Shown one piece after another: positions 21,106-30,460 of a stretch of 64,000 nucleotides of DNA (the stretch's first letter is position 1; each line of letters begins with the position of its first letter). Both the position numbers and the translations under genes were made by a program. A model generated the notes under the pieces. The model saw only the letters and a program-made list of their open reading frames with translations, made no database searches and was not told the origin of the DNA. This DNA is from Thalassotalea eurytherma (GTDB taxonomy: Bacteria; Pseudomonadota; Gammaproteobacteria; Enterobacterales; Alteromonadaceae). The stretch covers positions 124,001 to 188,000 of the forward strand of contig NZ_BSSU01000002.1 of the NCBI RefSeq assembly GCF_030161415.1, read 5' to 3'.

Positions 21106-21133
21106 AAAAACGCCGTAGTTATTATCTACGGCG
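21106..21133 (-). terminator. Stem-loop with T run between frr and uppS
   Basis: A perfect 8-bp GC-rich stem, CGCCGTAG (21111-21118) and CTACGGCG (21126-21133), has a 7-nt loop. On the minus strand it is followed by TTTTTG, a classical intrinsic terminator shape. It lies 24 nt past the frr stop and only about 20 nt before the uppS start codon, so it may act as a partial terminator that sets the ratio of translation genes to envelope genes. Confidence 0.75.
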
Positions 21134-21156
21134 TAGTTGAATTAGCAATGAAAACC

Positions 21157-21714
21157 TTAGATTTCCATTAACTCAGCTTCTTTTTCAGCTAAAATAGCGT
21201 CAACTTGTTTAACAAATGTATCAGTGATCTTTTGGATCTCATCTTCAGCTTGATGCATTTCATCGTCACTGATTTCTTTTTCTTTGTTTAGTGCTTTAAT
21301 ATCAGAATTAGCATCACGGCGAATATTACGAATAGCCACTTTGCCATTTTCAGCTTCACCTTTCACAACTTTAACTAAGTCTTTACGACGTTCTTCTGTT
21401 AACGGAGGAAGCGGAATACGAATCAACGTACCTTGTGACGCTGGATTTAAACCCAAGTCAGATTTTAAAATCGCTTTTTCAACAGCGCCGATCATTCCTT
21501 TATCAAAAACAGTAATAGCTAGTGTGCGTGCATCTGGTACAGACACGTTACCTACTTGGTTAAGCGGTGTATCCATACCGTAATATTCAACCGTTACATT
21601 GTCTAATAACGACGGATGTGCACGACCAGTGCGAACTTTGTTTAAATTAAGTTTAAGCGACTCTACGCTTTTGCCCATACGCTCTTTAGCGTCTTGTTTA
21701 ATTTCGTCATTCAC
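21157..21714 (-). CDS. frr: Ribosome recycling factor
   Basis: Frr splits post-termination ribosomes together with EF-G. The 185-residue length equals E. coli. Signatures are [20 protein letters not shown], the tip of the L-shaped helical bundle, [32 protein letters not shown] and [17 protein letters not shown]. The start codon is GTG (21712-21714), with AAGGA 8 nt upstream. It is 63 nt downstream of pyrH on the same strand. Confidence 0.98.
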   Translation of the reverse strand: MNDEIKQDAKERMGKSVESLKLNLNKVRTGRAHPSLLDNVTVEYYGMDTPLNQVGNVSVPDARTLAITVFDKGMIGAVEKAILKSDLGLNPASQGTLIRIPLPPLTEERRKDLVKVVKGEAENGKVAIRNIRRDANSDIKALNKEKEISDDEMHQAEDEIQKITDTFVKQVDAILAEKEAELMEI

Positions 21715-21777
21715 AATAAATATCCTTGGTAATTAACCTATACAAATATAGGTGGTATCACTTAATAATTTCTAAAT

Positions 21778-22515
21778 CTATGCGTTTTCAGCGTGATCAA
21801 TGGTTGTGCCTTCGGCTTCACCCATAATCACATTTTTTAGTGCGCCAGGTTTATTCATGTTAAAAACACGAATTGGCATTGAATGATCTCTGGCAAGTGT
21901 AAACGCAGCCAAATCCATTACTTTTAATTCTTTCTCTAGTACCGCTTGGTACGTTAAATGGTGATAAAGCTCAGCATCTGGGTTTTTCACTGGATCATCT
22001 GAGTAAATACCATCCACTTTCGTAGCTTTTAATACGGCATCGGCTTCGATTTCAATACCACGTAAACACGCAGCAGAATCTGTGGTGAAGAAAGGATTAC
22101 CCGTACCGGCACTGAAAATGACCACGCGGCCTGATTTTAATAAGCTAATGGCTTCAGCCCAGTTATAGGTATCACAAACACCCGCTAAATCGATGGCAGA
22201 CATTAAACGTGCGTTAACAAATGCACGATGCAGAGCATCACGCATAGCTAAGCCGTTCATTACTGTGGCTAGCATGCCCATTTGGTCACCAACGACTCGG
22301 TTCATGCCCGCTTCTGCTAAGCCAGCACCGCGGAATAAATTACCACCACCGATAACAAGACCCACTTGTATGCCCATTTCAACAAGTTCTTTAATTTCTT
22401 GAGCCATACGATCTAGGACTTTTGGATCAATACCAAAACCTTCGTCGCCCATTAAGGCTTCACCACTAAGTTTTAAAAGAATTCTACGATAAACGGGTTT
22501 AGGATTGGTGCTCAT
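21778..22515 (-). CDS. pyrH: UMP kinase
   Basis: PyrH phosphorylates UMP to UDP, feeding pyrimidine nucleotides to RNA and to UDP-sugar synthesis. It is the bacterial amino-acid-kinase-fold enzyme, 245 residues. Signatures are [77 protein letters not shown] and [18 protein letters not shown] lies 8 nt before the ATG. A 336-nt gap separates it from tsf upstream, with a terminator and a candidate promoter, so pyrH-frr appears to start its own transcript. Confidence 0.98.
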   Translation of the reverse strand: MSTNPKPVYRRILLKLSGEALMGDEGFGIDPKVLDRMAQEIKELVEMGIQVGLVIGGGNLFRGAGLAEAGMNRVVGDQMGMLATVMNGLAMRDALHRAFVNARLMSAIDLAGVCDTYNWAEAISLLKSGRVVIFSAGTGNPFFTTDSAACLRGIEIEADAVLKATKVDGIYSDDPVKNPDAELYHHLTYQAVLEKELKVMDLAAFTLARDHSMPIRVFNMNKPGALKNVIMGEAEGTTIDHAENA

Positions 22516-22570
22516 AAATATTTTCCTGTTGATAAAAGCTAGCCTTTTAGGCCCAACTTAGGCCGCCAAT

Positions 22571-22599
22571 ATTCTACTTGTTTTTTTTGACTATCTAAA
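22571..22599 (-). promoter_or_regulatory. Candidate sigma-70 promoter for pyrH
   Basis: On the minus strand TTTAGA (22594-22599) and TAGAAT (22571-22576) are separated by 17 nt, giving 4/6 and 5/6 matches to the -35 and -10 consensus. Transcription would start about 50 nt before the pyrH ATG. The rest of the 22516-22751 spacer is AT-rich and shows no gene. This is a consensus match only. Confidence 0.4.
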
Positions 22600-22753
22600 G
22601 GTTAAAGTAAAAATTAGTGACTGTTCGTATCAAATTTAGCCTAAAATAGTAACTTGTTGAAATAAACAGCACTATTAAGAAGAGAACCACAAAACTAGAC
22701 CTTGAACAAGACCAAGCGTCGTTTTACAAATCACGGCAATTTCATTTGCCCCA

Positions 22754-22787
22754 AACAAAAAAAGAGCTACCCGTGGGTAGCTCTTTT
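22754..22787 (-). terminator. Rho-independent terminator after tsf
   Basis: The inverted repeat AAAGAGCTACCC (22761-22772) and GGGTAGCTCTTT (22775-22786) is flanked by A and T tracts. On the minus strand it is followed by TTTTTTGTTTGGGG. It lies about 65 nt past the tsf stop codon and should end the rpsB-tsf transcript before pyrH. Confidence 0.85.
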
Positions 22788-22851
22788 CAAAATCTTTATC
22801 AAAAACATACTCAATAAACTGTGTTCAAAACACTATATCGAGTCAAAAAGA

Positions 22852-23691
22852 TTATTCGCCTTTAGCAGCTGCAATTTGTGCTTCTACTTCAGCAGCAAAA
22901 TCTTCTTCTTTCTTCTCGATACCTTCACCAACTTCTAAACGAGTGAAGCTAGTAATAGTTACACCTTTCTCTTTTAAAATGTCACCAACAGTTCGCTTTG
23001 GTTCCATGATGAAAGCTTGACCAGTTAAAGAAATTTCACCAGTAAATTTCTTCATACGACCAGTAACCATTTTCTCAGCGATTTCAGCAGGCTTGCCTTC
23101 ATTCATCGCGATATCGATTTGGATTGCTTTTTCTTTCTCAACTACTTCAGCTGGAACATCTTCAGGGTTAACAAACTCTGGCTTAGACGCAGCAACGTGC
23201 ATAGCGATGTGCTTTAATGTTTCAGCATCACCGTTACCTGAAACTACAACACCAATTTTTGCACCGTGCTTGTATGAAGCTAGCGTTTCGCCTTCAACAT
23301 ATTCAACACGACGTACATTGATGTTTTCACCAATTTTAGCAACTAAAGCGATACGCTCTTCTTCAAACTTCGCTTGTAAGTCTGCAATTGCTAATTTTTC
23401 AGCTGCAGCTACTTCAGCAACTTTGTTAGCAAACGCTAAGAAGTTGTCATCTTTAGCTACGAAGTCTGTTTGACAGTTAACTTCAACTAATGCACCACCA
23501 TTGATGATGATTTGACCATCAGCAGCGATATTACCAGCTTTTTTAGCTGCTTTCGCTTGACCTGATTTACGCATGTTTTCAATTGCAAGTTCCATATCGC
23601 CATCAACTTCTTGAAGCGCTTTCTTACAATCCATCATGCCAGCGCCAGTACGCTCGCGTAATTCTTTTACTAATGCAGCAGTAATTGCCAT
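22852..23691 (-). CDS. tsf: Elongation factor Ts
   Basis: EF-Ts exchanges GDP for GTP on EF-Tu. The 279-residue protein (E. coli 283) opens with [24 protein letters not shown], the UBA-like EF-Tu binding domain. It contains the core [17 protein letters not shown], whose TDFV motif contacts EF-Tu, and [19 protein letters not shown] good SD (GAGGA, 8 nt) precedes the ATG. It follows rpsB, with a strong hairpin in the 91-nt gap. Confidence 0.98.
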   Translation of the reverse strand: MAITAALVKELRERTGAGMMDCKKALQEVDGDMELAIENMRKSGQAKAAKKAGNIAADGQIIINGGALVEVNCQTDFVAKDDNFLAFANKVAEVAAAEKLAIADLQAKFEEERIALVAKIGENINVRRVEYVEGETLASYKHGAKIGVVVSGNGDAETLKHIAMHVAASKPEFVNPEDVPAEVVEKEKAIQIDIAMNEGKPAEIAEKMVTGRMKKFTGEISLTGQAFIMEPKRTVGDILKEKGVTITSFTRLEVGEGIEKKEEDFAAEVEAQIAAAKGE

Positions 23692-23724
23692 GAGTAAATT
23701 CCTCGATTTAACAAGAGATAGTAT

Positions 23725-23755
23725 CTAAAATGCGAAGCTCTGCTTCGCATTTTAG
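23725..23755 (-). terminator. Long hairpin between rpsB and tsf (attenuator-like)
   Basis: CTAAAATGCGAAGC (23725-23738) and GCTTCGCATTTTAG (23742-23755) form a perfect 14-bp stem with a 3-nt loop. It lies about 28 nt past the rpsB stop codon and about 33 nt before tsf. No long T run follows on the minus strand beyond the TTTT inside the stem, so it is more likely an attenuator or RNA-stability element than a full terminator. Confidence 0.6.
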
Positions 23756-23782
23756 AAATTAAAAAAGGTTTATTTTGTAAGC

Positions 23783-24511
23783 TTATTCAGCTTCAACAAA
23801 ACCGTCTTTTTCAGCAGCAACAGCGATGTTCTGCTCACGACCTTCTACTACTGCGTTAGCAGCTGAGTCTGTGTATAAAGTAATTGCACGGATTGCATCG
23901 TCGTTACCAGGAACGATGTAATCAACACCATCTGGGTTCGAGTTAGTATCAACAACAGCAATTACTGGAATACCTAAGTTGTTTGCTTCTTTAATAGCAA
24001 TGTGCTCGTGGTCTGCATCAATAATGAAGATAGCGTCAGGTAAGCCACCCATGTTTTTGATACCGCCTAAGCTTTTCTCAAGTTTTTCCATTTCACGAGT
24101 ACGCATTAATGCTTCTTTTTTAGTTAAAGCATCGAAAGTACCGTCTGTGCTTTGCGTTTCAAGATCTTTTAAACGCTTGATAGATTGACGAACTGTTTTC
24201 CAGTTAGTCAACATACCACCTAACCAACGGTGGTCTACGTAAAATTGATCACATTTGATCGCCGCTTCACGAACTGATTGAGATGCAGCACGCTTAGTAC
24301 CAACGAATAAGATTTTACCTTTCTTAGAGCTTACGCCAGATAAGAAAGCTAAAGCTTCGTTGAACATTGGAACAGTTTGTTCTAAGTTGATGATATGAAC
24401 TTTATCACGAGCACCGAAGATGTAAGACTTCATTTTCGGGTTCCAGTAACGAGTTTTGTGACCGAAGTGAACACCCGCTTTAAGCATATCGCGCATAGAA
24501 ACGTTTGGCAT
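23783..24511 (-). CDS. rpsB: 30S ribosomal protein S2
   Basis: S2 binds the 30S head-body junction and is needed for S1 docking. From the ATG at 24509-24511 the protein is 242 residues (E. coli 241) and begins [20 protein letters not shown], aligning with the family start. GAGG lies 7 nt upstream; an in-frame upstream start would add 11 residues not found in the family. Other marks are [53 protein letters not shown] and [20 protein letters not shown]. It starts the rpsB-tsf unit. Confidence 0.98.
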   Translation of the reverse strand: MPNVSMRDMLKAGVHFGHKTRYWNPKMKSYIFGARDKVHIINLEQTVPMFNEALAFLSGVSSKKGKILFVGTKRAASQSVREAAIKCDQFYVDHRWLGGMLTNWKTVRQSIKRLKDLETQSTDGTFDALTKKEALMRTREMEKLEKSLGGIKNMGGLPDAIFIIDADHEHIAIKEANNLGIPVIAVVDTNSNPDGVDYIVPGNDDAIRAITLYTDSAANAVVEGREQNIAVAAEKDGFVEAE

Positions 24512-24924
24512 GATTTTTCCTCTTGGGGTTAAGCGTTCATACATCCAATATACACGACTCCTATCAGCATATAGACTATGCTTTGAGCACCCCGGTATAC
24601 CTTTGCAAGATGTATGTGAGTTTAAATAAATACTGACACATTAGTGTGACAGTACGGTTAAAAATTTTCGCCAAACACACATCAAATAAGGTTGAATAGT
24701 GTTTTTAGCGGCGCACTTTATACCATATCCCGGCTTTTTAAACCAGTAATTTTGTTAATAATGTTTAGAAAAACAACAAACAATGCTTTTTTAATACTGA
24801 AATGAGAAATCAGGCAGAATTTCACCAATAAATTATTAAAATAATTCACCTGAACATAGCTAAGTTTTCGATAAACAGATAAAATTATCGGCTTAGATAA
24901 ATCATTCACACATATGGCTGAACT
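24512..24924. other. Divergent control region between rpsB and the DsbA-like gene
   Basis: This 413-nt stretch holds no convincing gene. It must carry the rpsB leader and promoter on the minus strand and the promoter of the 24925 gene on the plus strand. The rpsB leader side contains GC-richer segments near 24541-24600 that could fold, and the palindrome at 24631-24654. In E. coli S2 represses its own leader, so an S2-responsive leader here is plausible but not shown. Confidence 0.5.
24631..24654. repeat. 24-bp near-perfect palindrome in the rpsB upstream region
   Basis: TACTGACACA (24631-24640) and TGTGACAGTA (24645-24654) are inverted repeats with one mismatch and a TTAG centre. It lies about 120 nt upstream of the rpsB start codon, where an operator or the base of a leader hairpin could be. 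No factor is assigned. Confidence 0.5.
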
Positions 24925-25530
24925 ATGAACGCAGAGCTAATCTTTATTTATGATACGCATTGCCCTTGGAGTTATGCGACAAGTGCACTAGTTGAAGAAA
25001 TTGCCAACGCTTTTCCTGATATGAAATTGAACTTATGGCACTGTGGCTATTTTCAAGGTGATCAAGCAGTTGATGAGTCCCAAATTAAAAATGTTGAAGC
25101 TGACAGCAACATACGCTTTACCCAAAACTACAAAAAAGCGTTACCGAACGAGCCAGACTCAACAATGGCGGCTAACCTAACTGCATGGGCAAATAATAAA
25201 GCTAATCATCAAGCGATTGAATTGATTAAAACCATTCAAAAAGCACATTTTGAAAACGGCTTATCAATGGACTCAAAAGCAGAGCTTAGCGATATCGCCA
25301 CACAGTTGAAAATGTCGCCACCAGCTAAAGTATTTAAAAATGATATGTTTTCCAAAGATGCAGAATTTATCATACAAGATATTTTTGATTTACAAGAAGT
25401 AATTGGCACGCAATCAATTCCTGCTCTTTTACTAGCGTTTGATGATAATTTAGTATTGTTAAACCATAACTTATATTTAACAGAACCAAGTGCTATTGTT
25501 GAAGCCGTTAAATTAGAACTTAAGGCTTAA
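24925..25530 (+). CDS. DsbA-family thioredoxin-fold protein with a CPWS active site
   Basis: The 201-residue protein begins MNAELIFIYDTHCPWSYATS, the beta-strand and CxxC-position loop of the DsbA/FrnE-type thioredoxin fold. A helical insertion follows (about 60-150). The cis-Pro segment is likely VIGTQSIPALLLAFDDNLVLL (about 166-186). No signal peptide is visible, so it is probably cytoplasmic, as COG3531-like members are. The second active-site cysteine is replaced by Ser (Cys14-Pro-Trp-Ser17), which argues against ordinary dithiol oxidase activity; glutathione-dependent or isomerase-like chemistry is possible. It is divergent from rpsB and 31 nt upstream of map. Confidence 0.7.
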   Translation: MNAELIFIYDTHCPWSYATSALVEEIANAFPDMKLNLWHCGYFQGDQAVDESQIKNVEADSNIRFTQNYKKALPNEPDSTMAANLTAWANNKANHQAIELIKTIQKAHFENGLSMDSKAELSDIATQLKMSPPAKVFKNDMFSKDAEFIIQDIFDLQEVIGTQSIPALLLAFDDNLVLLNHNLYLTEPSAIVEAVKLELKA

Positions 25531-25561
25531 CAGATAAACAAGCTAACGAATAGAGATTTAC

Positions 25562-26350
25562 ATGACTATTAAAATTAAAACATCTGATGAAATTGAAAAA
25601 ATGCGCATAGCAGGCAAGTTAGCTGCTGACGTGTTAGAGATGATTGAGCCGCATGTTAAAGCTGGTGTTACCACAGATGAGTTAAATACACGTTGCGCGG
25701 AATACACAGAGAAAGTACAAGAAGCGATTTCAGCGCCTTTGAATTACCACGGTTTTCCAAAGTCTATCTGTACTTCAGTTAACCATATTGTTTGTCACGG
25801 TATCCCTAACGACCAGCCATTGAAAGATGGTGATATTCTCAATATTGATATTACTGTGATTAAAGACGGTTATCACGGTGACACATCAAAAATGTTCTTA
25901 ATTGGTGATGTTACGCCAGAAGACCGTCGTTTATGTCGAATTACCCAAGAAGCACTTTATATGGGTTTGAAAAAAGTAAAACCTGGTGTTGCCTTTGGTG
26001 AAATTGGTGCCGCCATTCAAAAGTTTATCAAGAAATCTGGACGTTTTGGTATTGTAAAAGAATACTGCGGCCATGGCATAGGCGCTGAGTTTCACGAAGA
26101 GCCACAAATTGTTCACTATAAAAATAATGATAAAACAAAAATGGTCGAAGGCATGTGTTTTACTGTTGAACCTATGATAAATGCAGGCAAATCAGGCACC
26201 ATCTTAGACAAAGAAGATAACTGGACAGTTTATACCGTAGATGGCAAGAAGTCGGCCCAATGGGAACATACAATTGTTGTCAATAAAACGGGTTGTGAAA
26301 TACTAACTCATCGCAGTGACGATACCATTGCAAAGGTACTAGTTAACTAG
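25562..26350 (+). CDS. map: Type I methionine aminopeptidase
   Basis: Map removes the N-terminal Met from nascent proteins. The 262-residue length equals the type Ia family (E. coli 264). Signatures are [40 protein letters not shown], the metal-ligand Asp pair in [17 protein letters not shown], the His ligand in [16 protein letters not shown], and Glu ligands in FTVEPMI and QWEHTIVV. A terminator overlaps its stop codon, so glnD probably depends on read-through or its own promoter. Confidence 0.98.
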   Translation: MTIKIKTSDEIEKMRIAGKLAADVLEMIEPHVKAGVTTDELNTRCAEYTEKVQEAISAPLNYHGFPKSICTSVNHIVCHGIPNDQPLKDGDILNIDITVIKDGYHGDTSKMFLIGDVTPEDRRLCRITQEALYMGLKKVKPGVAFGEIGAAIQKFIKKSGRFGIVKEYCGHGIGAEFHEEPQIVHYKNNDKTKMVEGMCFTVEPMINAGKSGTILDKEDNWTVYTVDGKKSAQWEHTIVVNKTGCEILTHRSDDTIAKVLVN

Positions 26351-26364
26351 TACCTTTTCTTTTT
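26332..26364 (+). terminator. Rho-independent terminator overlapping the map stop codon
   Basis: AAAGGTACTAG (26332-26342) and CTAGTACCTTT (26347-26357) form a perfect 11-bp stem with a TTAA loop, followed by TCTTTTTC. The map TAG stop lies inside the stem, so ribosomes finishing map would cover it; termination may therefore depend on how map is translated. Confidence 0.75.
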
Positions 26365-26406
26365 CTAGGTTTAATTACGCACACAATAAAAACAATACGG
26401 CATAAA

Positions 26407-29028
26407 ATGAGCGCATACATACCATCACAGTATTTTGACACGTTTGCTATCACCGCAGCGCCTTTAACGATAAAAGATATCTGTCAGCAAAATGATGAAT
26501 TTTCTCAATGGCTACTCAAACAATTTGAGCTTCAAGATACTGAGTTCCTAGTACAAGCTCGTGCACAATATGTTGACCTCGTGTTGGCTAAATTATGGTG
26601 TCAGCATCAGCTAGACGAATATCAAGTTAGCTTAGTTGCCGTTGGTGGTTATGGCCGCGCTGAACTACACCCCCATTCTGATGTTGATATTTTGCTGTTA
26701 ACACAAAAGCGTGTTGATAAAGCATTGGAAGAAAAAATTGGCCAATTTATTACTCAATTATGGGATGTACGCCTAGATATTGGTCATAGTGTCCGCGATG
26801 TTCAAGAATGTATAAAACAAGCAGTTAATGATGTCACTGTTGCGACAAACCTCATGGAAATGCGCTTGATCAGCGGTTGCCGTAATTTATATGAGCAACT
26901 TCAACCACTGCTGCAACAAGATGTATTTTGGCGTTCAGACAAATTCTTTATCGCCAAGCGCAACGAACAAAAGAAACGTCATGAGCAATATCATGGTGCT
27001 TCATATACATTAGAGCCAAATTTAAAAGCAAACCCAGGCGGCCTTAGAGATATTCAAACCATTGCTTGGGTTGCTAAACGCCACTTTTTAGCTGATTCAA
27101 TGGAAGAGTTAGTTACCGCGAACTATCTGACCCGAAATGAGTATTATGAATTATTAGAGTGTCAAGATTACCTGTGGCGTATGCGATTCTGCTTACACTA
27201 CGTCGCCAAACGAAGTGAAAATAGATTACTGTTTGATTACCAAGCCGATGTCGCAAAAATGATGGGCTTTGGTGATCATGGAAAAGTTGCCGTAGAAAAA
27301 ATGATGAAACGTTTTTTCCGACTAATTGCTCGTGTAGCTGAACTGAACAAAATGTTACTTCATCATTTTGAAAGACAGTTGATACCAGCAAGTCACTCGC
27401 CAAAGGTAATTGAAATTAGCGACGATTTTATTGTCGAAGACGGTTTACTTAAGATCACACGCAGCAGGTTATTTAGTCGACCTGCAAAAATTTTAGAATT
27501 GTTTTTACATGTTGCTCAAACACCGGAAATAAAAGATCTCCATCCAGAAACACTACGCTTATTACGCAATGCAAGAAGACGTTTAATTTCTCGTATGAAT
27601 GACTATGTCGACTGCCGACGCTTGTTTGTTGCAATTATCAAACACCCTAGAGGTTTAGGCTTAGCTTTTAACCTAATGCACCGTTATTCAATACTCGGCG
27701 CCTACTTACCGCAATGGCGAAACATTGTTGGTCAGATGCAGTTCGATCTATTTCACGCCTATTCAGTTGACGAACATAGTTATCGTTTAATTAAAAACCT
27801 ATATCGCTTCTCTCAACCTGAGCATAATCATGAATTTCCGTTATGTAGCAAAATAGTTCAACGAACAAGAAAGCCAGAGCTGCTTTATTTTGCGGGTATA
27901 TTCCACGACATAGCAAAAGGTCGAGGTGGTGACCATGCAAAACTTGGCGCGATTGACGCCCTTGCCTTTGCCAAAGAGCATGACTTATCTGCTCATGATG
28001 GTCGTATGATTGCATGGTTAGTAGAACAACATTTATTAATGTCTGTTACAGCACAACGTAAAGATATTTCTGATGAAACCGTGATTAGAATATTTGCAGA
28101 AGTCGTAAAAGACGAAGCACGTCTTGATTTACTTTATTGTTTAACTGTTGCAGATATGCGCGCAACCAATGAAAGTTTATGGAATAGTTGGAAAGAAAAC
28201 CTTTTAGAAGAGCTCTATAACTCAACCAAGCGAGCCTTTAGACTTGGTCTTGAAAAACCAGTTGATTTACGCGCTAAAATACGTGAAAACCAAGCACAAG
28301 CGCTAGAAGTATTAATCAACGAACACGGCTTACATAAAGAGCAAATAAAACACTGTTGGAAAGACTTTAGAACCGATTATTTCTTGAGGTATCTGCCAGA
28401 TCAAATTCAGTGGCACACTCGACATATTATTGCTGTAGAAAAAAATGAACCACTGATATTGATCAGTCCTGAACCATACCGAGGTGGTACTGAAGTATTC
28501 ATTTACACCAAAGATTTACCGCATCTTTTTGCGCGCACAACAGCATTATTAGGGCAAAAGAAGCTATTAATTCATGACGCGAAAATCATCACGAGTAAAA
28601 ATGGCTATACCTTGAACACCTTTGTTATCTTAGATCAGTACAACAAGCCTATTAATGATGAACACCGAGCACAAGAAATTATCGATTCATTGAAACGCGT
28701 GCTCAGTAGATCTTCGGCTAACGATATTCAGGTGCAACCAATACCGAGAAAGAACGAACAATTTTTAGTAAATACGAGTGTTAACTTTTCAAAAACGACG
28801 AGTAAGAATAGAACGATGCTTGAAATCATTTCGATGGATCGCCCAAGTTTATTAGCAAGTATTGGTCAGGTATTCCAAGATCAAAATCTTGTCATTCATT
28901 CTGCCAAAATCACGACCTTTGGTGAACGTGCAGAAGATGTTTTTACCGTATCAAATGAACATGGCACTACGCTAACAGATCAACAAAAAGAAATGTTGCG
29001 CATACGCCTATGTCACGATTTAGATTAA
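26407..29028 (+). CDS. glnD: Bifunctional uridylyltransferase/uridylyl-removing enzyme GlnD
   Basis: GlnD senses glutamine and adds or removes UMP on PII (GlnB/GlnK), controlling glutamine synthetase and nitrogen genes. The 873-residue protein (E. coli 890) has the nucleotidyltransferase motif [20 protein letters not shown] (79-98, catalytic Asp92 and Asp94), a GlnD-specific PII-UT region with [16 protein letters not shown], and an HD hydrolase domain around [16 protein letters not shown] (His500, Asp501). Two C-terminal ACT domains start near 692 ([20 protein letters not shown]) and 803 ([19 protein letters not shown]). Neighbours map and dapD are conserved. Confidence 0.98.
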   Translation: MSAYIPSQYFDTFAITAAPLTIKDICQQNDEFSQWLLKQFELQDTEFLVQARAQYVDLVLAKLWCQHQLDEYQVSLVAVGGYGRAELHPHSDVDILLLTQKRVDKALEEKIGQFITQLWDVRLDIGHSVRDVQECIKQAVNDVTVATNLMEMRLISGCRNLYEQLQPLLQQDVFWRSDKFFIAKRNEQKKRHEQYHGASYTLEPNLKANPGGLRDIQTIAWVAKRHFLADSMEELVTANYLTRNEYYELLECQDYLWRMRFCLHYVAKRSENRLLFDYQADVAKMMGFGDHGKVAVEKMMKRFFRLIARVAELNKMLLHHFERQLIPASHSPKVIEISDDFIVEDGLLKITRSRLFSRPAKILELFLHVAQTPEIKDLHPETLRLLRNARRRLISRMNDYVDCRRLFVAIIKHPRGLGLAFNLMHRYSILGAYLPQWRNIVGQMQFDLFHAYSVDEHSYRLIKNLYRFSQPEHNHEFPLCSKIVQRTRKPELLYFAGIFHDIAKGRGGDHAKLGAIDALAFAKEHDLSAHDGRMIAWLVEQHLLMSVTAQRKDISDETVIRIFAEVVKDEARLDLLYCLTVADMRATNESLWNSWKENLLEELYNSTKRAFRLGLEKPVDLRAKIRENQAQALEVLINEHGLHKEQIKHCWKDFRTDYFLRYLPDQIQWHTRHIIAVEKNEPLILISPEPYRGGTEVFIYTKDLPHLFARTTALLGQKKLLIHDAKIITSKNGYTLNTFVILDQYNKPINDEHRAQEIIDSLKRVLSRSSANDIQVQPIPRKNEQFLVNTSVNFSKTTSKNRTMLEIISMDRPSLLASIGQVFQDQNLVIHSAKITTFGERAEDVFTVSNEHGTTLTDQQKEMLRIRLCHDLD

Positions 29029-29047
29029 CCATTAATTGGATAAATAA

Positions 29048-29878
29048 ATGAGCGAATTACAAAATATTATTGAAGCTGCGTTTGAAGAGCGCATGTCTAT
29101 CACTCCTACTTCCGTCAGCACTGAAATAAAAAATGCAGTACTCGATGCTCTTGCTATGTTAAATGATGGCTCAGCACGTGTTGCAGAAAAGGTTGCCGGT
29201 GAATGGGTTGTACATCAGTGGTTGAAAAAAGCCGTATTGTTATCCTTTAGAATTTGGGATAACGAAGTCGTTGATGGCGGGGATAGCAAGTACTTTGACA
29301 AAGTGCCATTGAAATACGCTGATTACGATCAAGCTATGTTTGATAAAGATGGTGTACGTATTGTGCCGCCCGCCACAGTTCGAACAGGCTCATACGTTGG
29401 TAAAAATGTTGTTGTTATGCCAAGTTACGTAAATATTGGAGCATACGTAGATGAAGGTTCAATGGTTGATACTTGGGCTACGGTAGGTTCATGTGCACAG
29501 ATAGGTAAAAACGTTCACTTATCTGGCGGTGTTGGTATTGGTGGTGTGTTAGAGCCATTACAAGCAGGCCCAACCATTATTGAAGATAATTGCTTTATTG
29601 GCGCTCGTTCTGAAATTGTTGAAGGCGTAGTTGTTGAAGAAGGTGCAGTTATTTCAATGGGTGTTTTTATCGGCCAAAGTACCCGTATCTTTGATCGTGA
29701 AACGGGCGAAGTACATTATGGCAGAGTACCTGCCGGCTCAGTTGTTGTGCCAGGCAACCTACCATCAAAATGTGGTACATACAGTCTTTACGCCGCTATT
29801 ATCGTTAAAAAAGTAGATGCAAAAACACGTGCTAAAGTGGGTATCAACGCCCTATTACGTTCTGTTTCTGACGAATAA
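29048..29878 (+). CDS. dapD: 2,3,4,5-tetrahydropyridine-2,6-dicarboxylate N-succinyltransferase
   Basis: DapD succinylates tetrahydrodipicolinate in the succinylase branch of lysine and diaminopimelate synthesis, supplying peptidoglycan precursor. The 276-residue protein (E. coli 274) has a helical N-terminal domain, then a left-handed beta-helix with [19 protein letters not shown]-type turns (residues approximate), [39 protein letters not shown] and [18 protein letters not shown], and a C-terminal domain with [18 protein letters not shown]. It is 19 nt after glnD and has its own terminator. Confidence 0.98.
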   Translation: MSELQNIIEAAFEERMSITPTSVSTEIKNAVLDALAMLNDGSARVAEKVAGEWVVHQWLKKAVLLSFRIWDNEVVDGGDSKYFDKVPLKYADYDQAMFDKDGVRIVPPATVRTGSYVGKNVVVMPSYVNIGAYVDEGSMVDTWATVGSCAQIGKNVHLSGGVGIGGVLEPLQAGPTIIEDNCFIGARSEIVEGVVVEEGAVISMGVFIGQSTRIFDRETGEVHYGRVPAGSVVVPGNLPSKCGTYSLYAAIIVKKVDAKTRAKVGINALLRSVSDE

Positions 29879-29900
29879 AACTTTAGTGTCATAAAATAAC

Positions 29901-29928
29901 AAACCAGTTCTTTGAACTGGTTTTTTTA
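29901..29928 (+). terminator. Rho-independent terminator after dapD
   Basis: AAACCAGTTC (29901-29910) and GAACTGGTTT (29914-29923) form a perfect 10-bp stem with a TTT loop, then TTTTATC. It starts 22 nt after the dapD stop codon. Confidence 0.9.
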
Positions 29929-30055
29929 TCTGTTGTTTTTTTGACACCACAAAATAAATCATTAAAAAACAACAAGGTAAATACTCGAATTTAGTTTGGC
30001 ATAACATCTGCAAACAACAACTTAGAAGCCCTATTCGTTACTTTAAGTTGTTGTT

Positions 30056-30433
30056 ATGAAATTTACTCAATTAATCGGTTTGCTCAGTACAGTATTGTTG
30101 ATGACTGCCTGCCAATCTACACCATCTGTTGTTGAAACAAGTCAACAAAGTCAACACACCTATCAAATGAATCAAGGGTTTAAAGCAGAAACACAACCGC
30201 GTATATATACCAATGACGGTCAGCTTGCCTACTCATTAGCTAACAGAGCGCTACCACAAGATCAGTTGATGGTACTCGCTTTTGAAAAACAAACAGCGCA
30301 AAGCCTGTATGTGCAAAACGGATACTTTGTCGAAATCAAAGGAAGTCGTGCTGACGATCCTGGAAAAGCTAAGCAACAGCTGGCATGGCGTCATTTTGAT
30401 GCAAACGCAAAACGAATCTCTGGTCCGAAATAA
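30056..30433 (+). CDS. Small lipoprotein of unknown function
   Basis: The 125-residue product has a lipoprotein signal peptide ending in the lipobox LLMTAC, with Cys19 as the lipidated residue, then a Ser/Gln-rich linker (about 20-42). The mature part contains RIYTNDGQLAYSLANRALPQ and a C-terminal WRHFDANAKRISGPK. Gln at +2 after Cys, not Asp, fits outer-membrane sorting. I do not recognise a named family. It stands alone between the dapD terminator and the convergent truC gene. Confidence 0.75.
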   Translation: MKFTQLIGLLSTVLLMTACQSTPSVVETSQQSQHTYQMNQGFKAETQPRIYTNDGQLAYSLANRALPQDQLMVLAFEKQTAQSLYVQNGYFVEIKGSRADDPGKAKQQLAWRHFDANAKRISGPK

Positions 30434-30460
30434 CGTCGCAAGATAATTTGCCTTCAGCGA

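Noticed and set aside
23093-23473. 126-codon open frame on the plus strand inside tsf
   Set aside because: Antisense shadow of EF-Ts. Its length reflects the biased codon use of tsf rather than a second gene.
24718-24909. 63-codon open frame on the minus strand upstream of rpsB
   Set aside because: No SD or family resemblance; the composition (Ile, Leu, Lys, Asn) is what AT-rich non-coding DNA gives.
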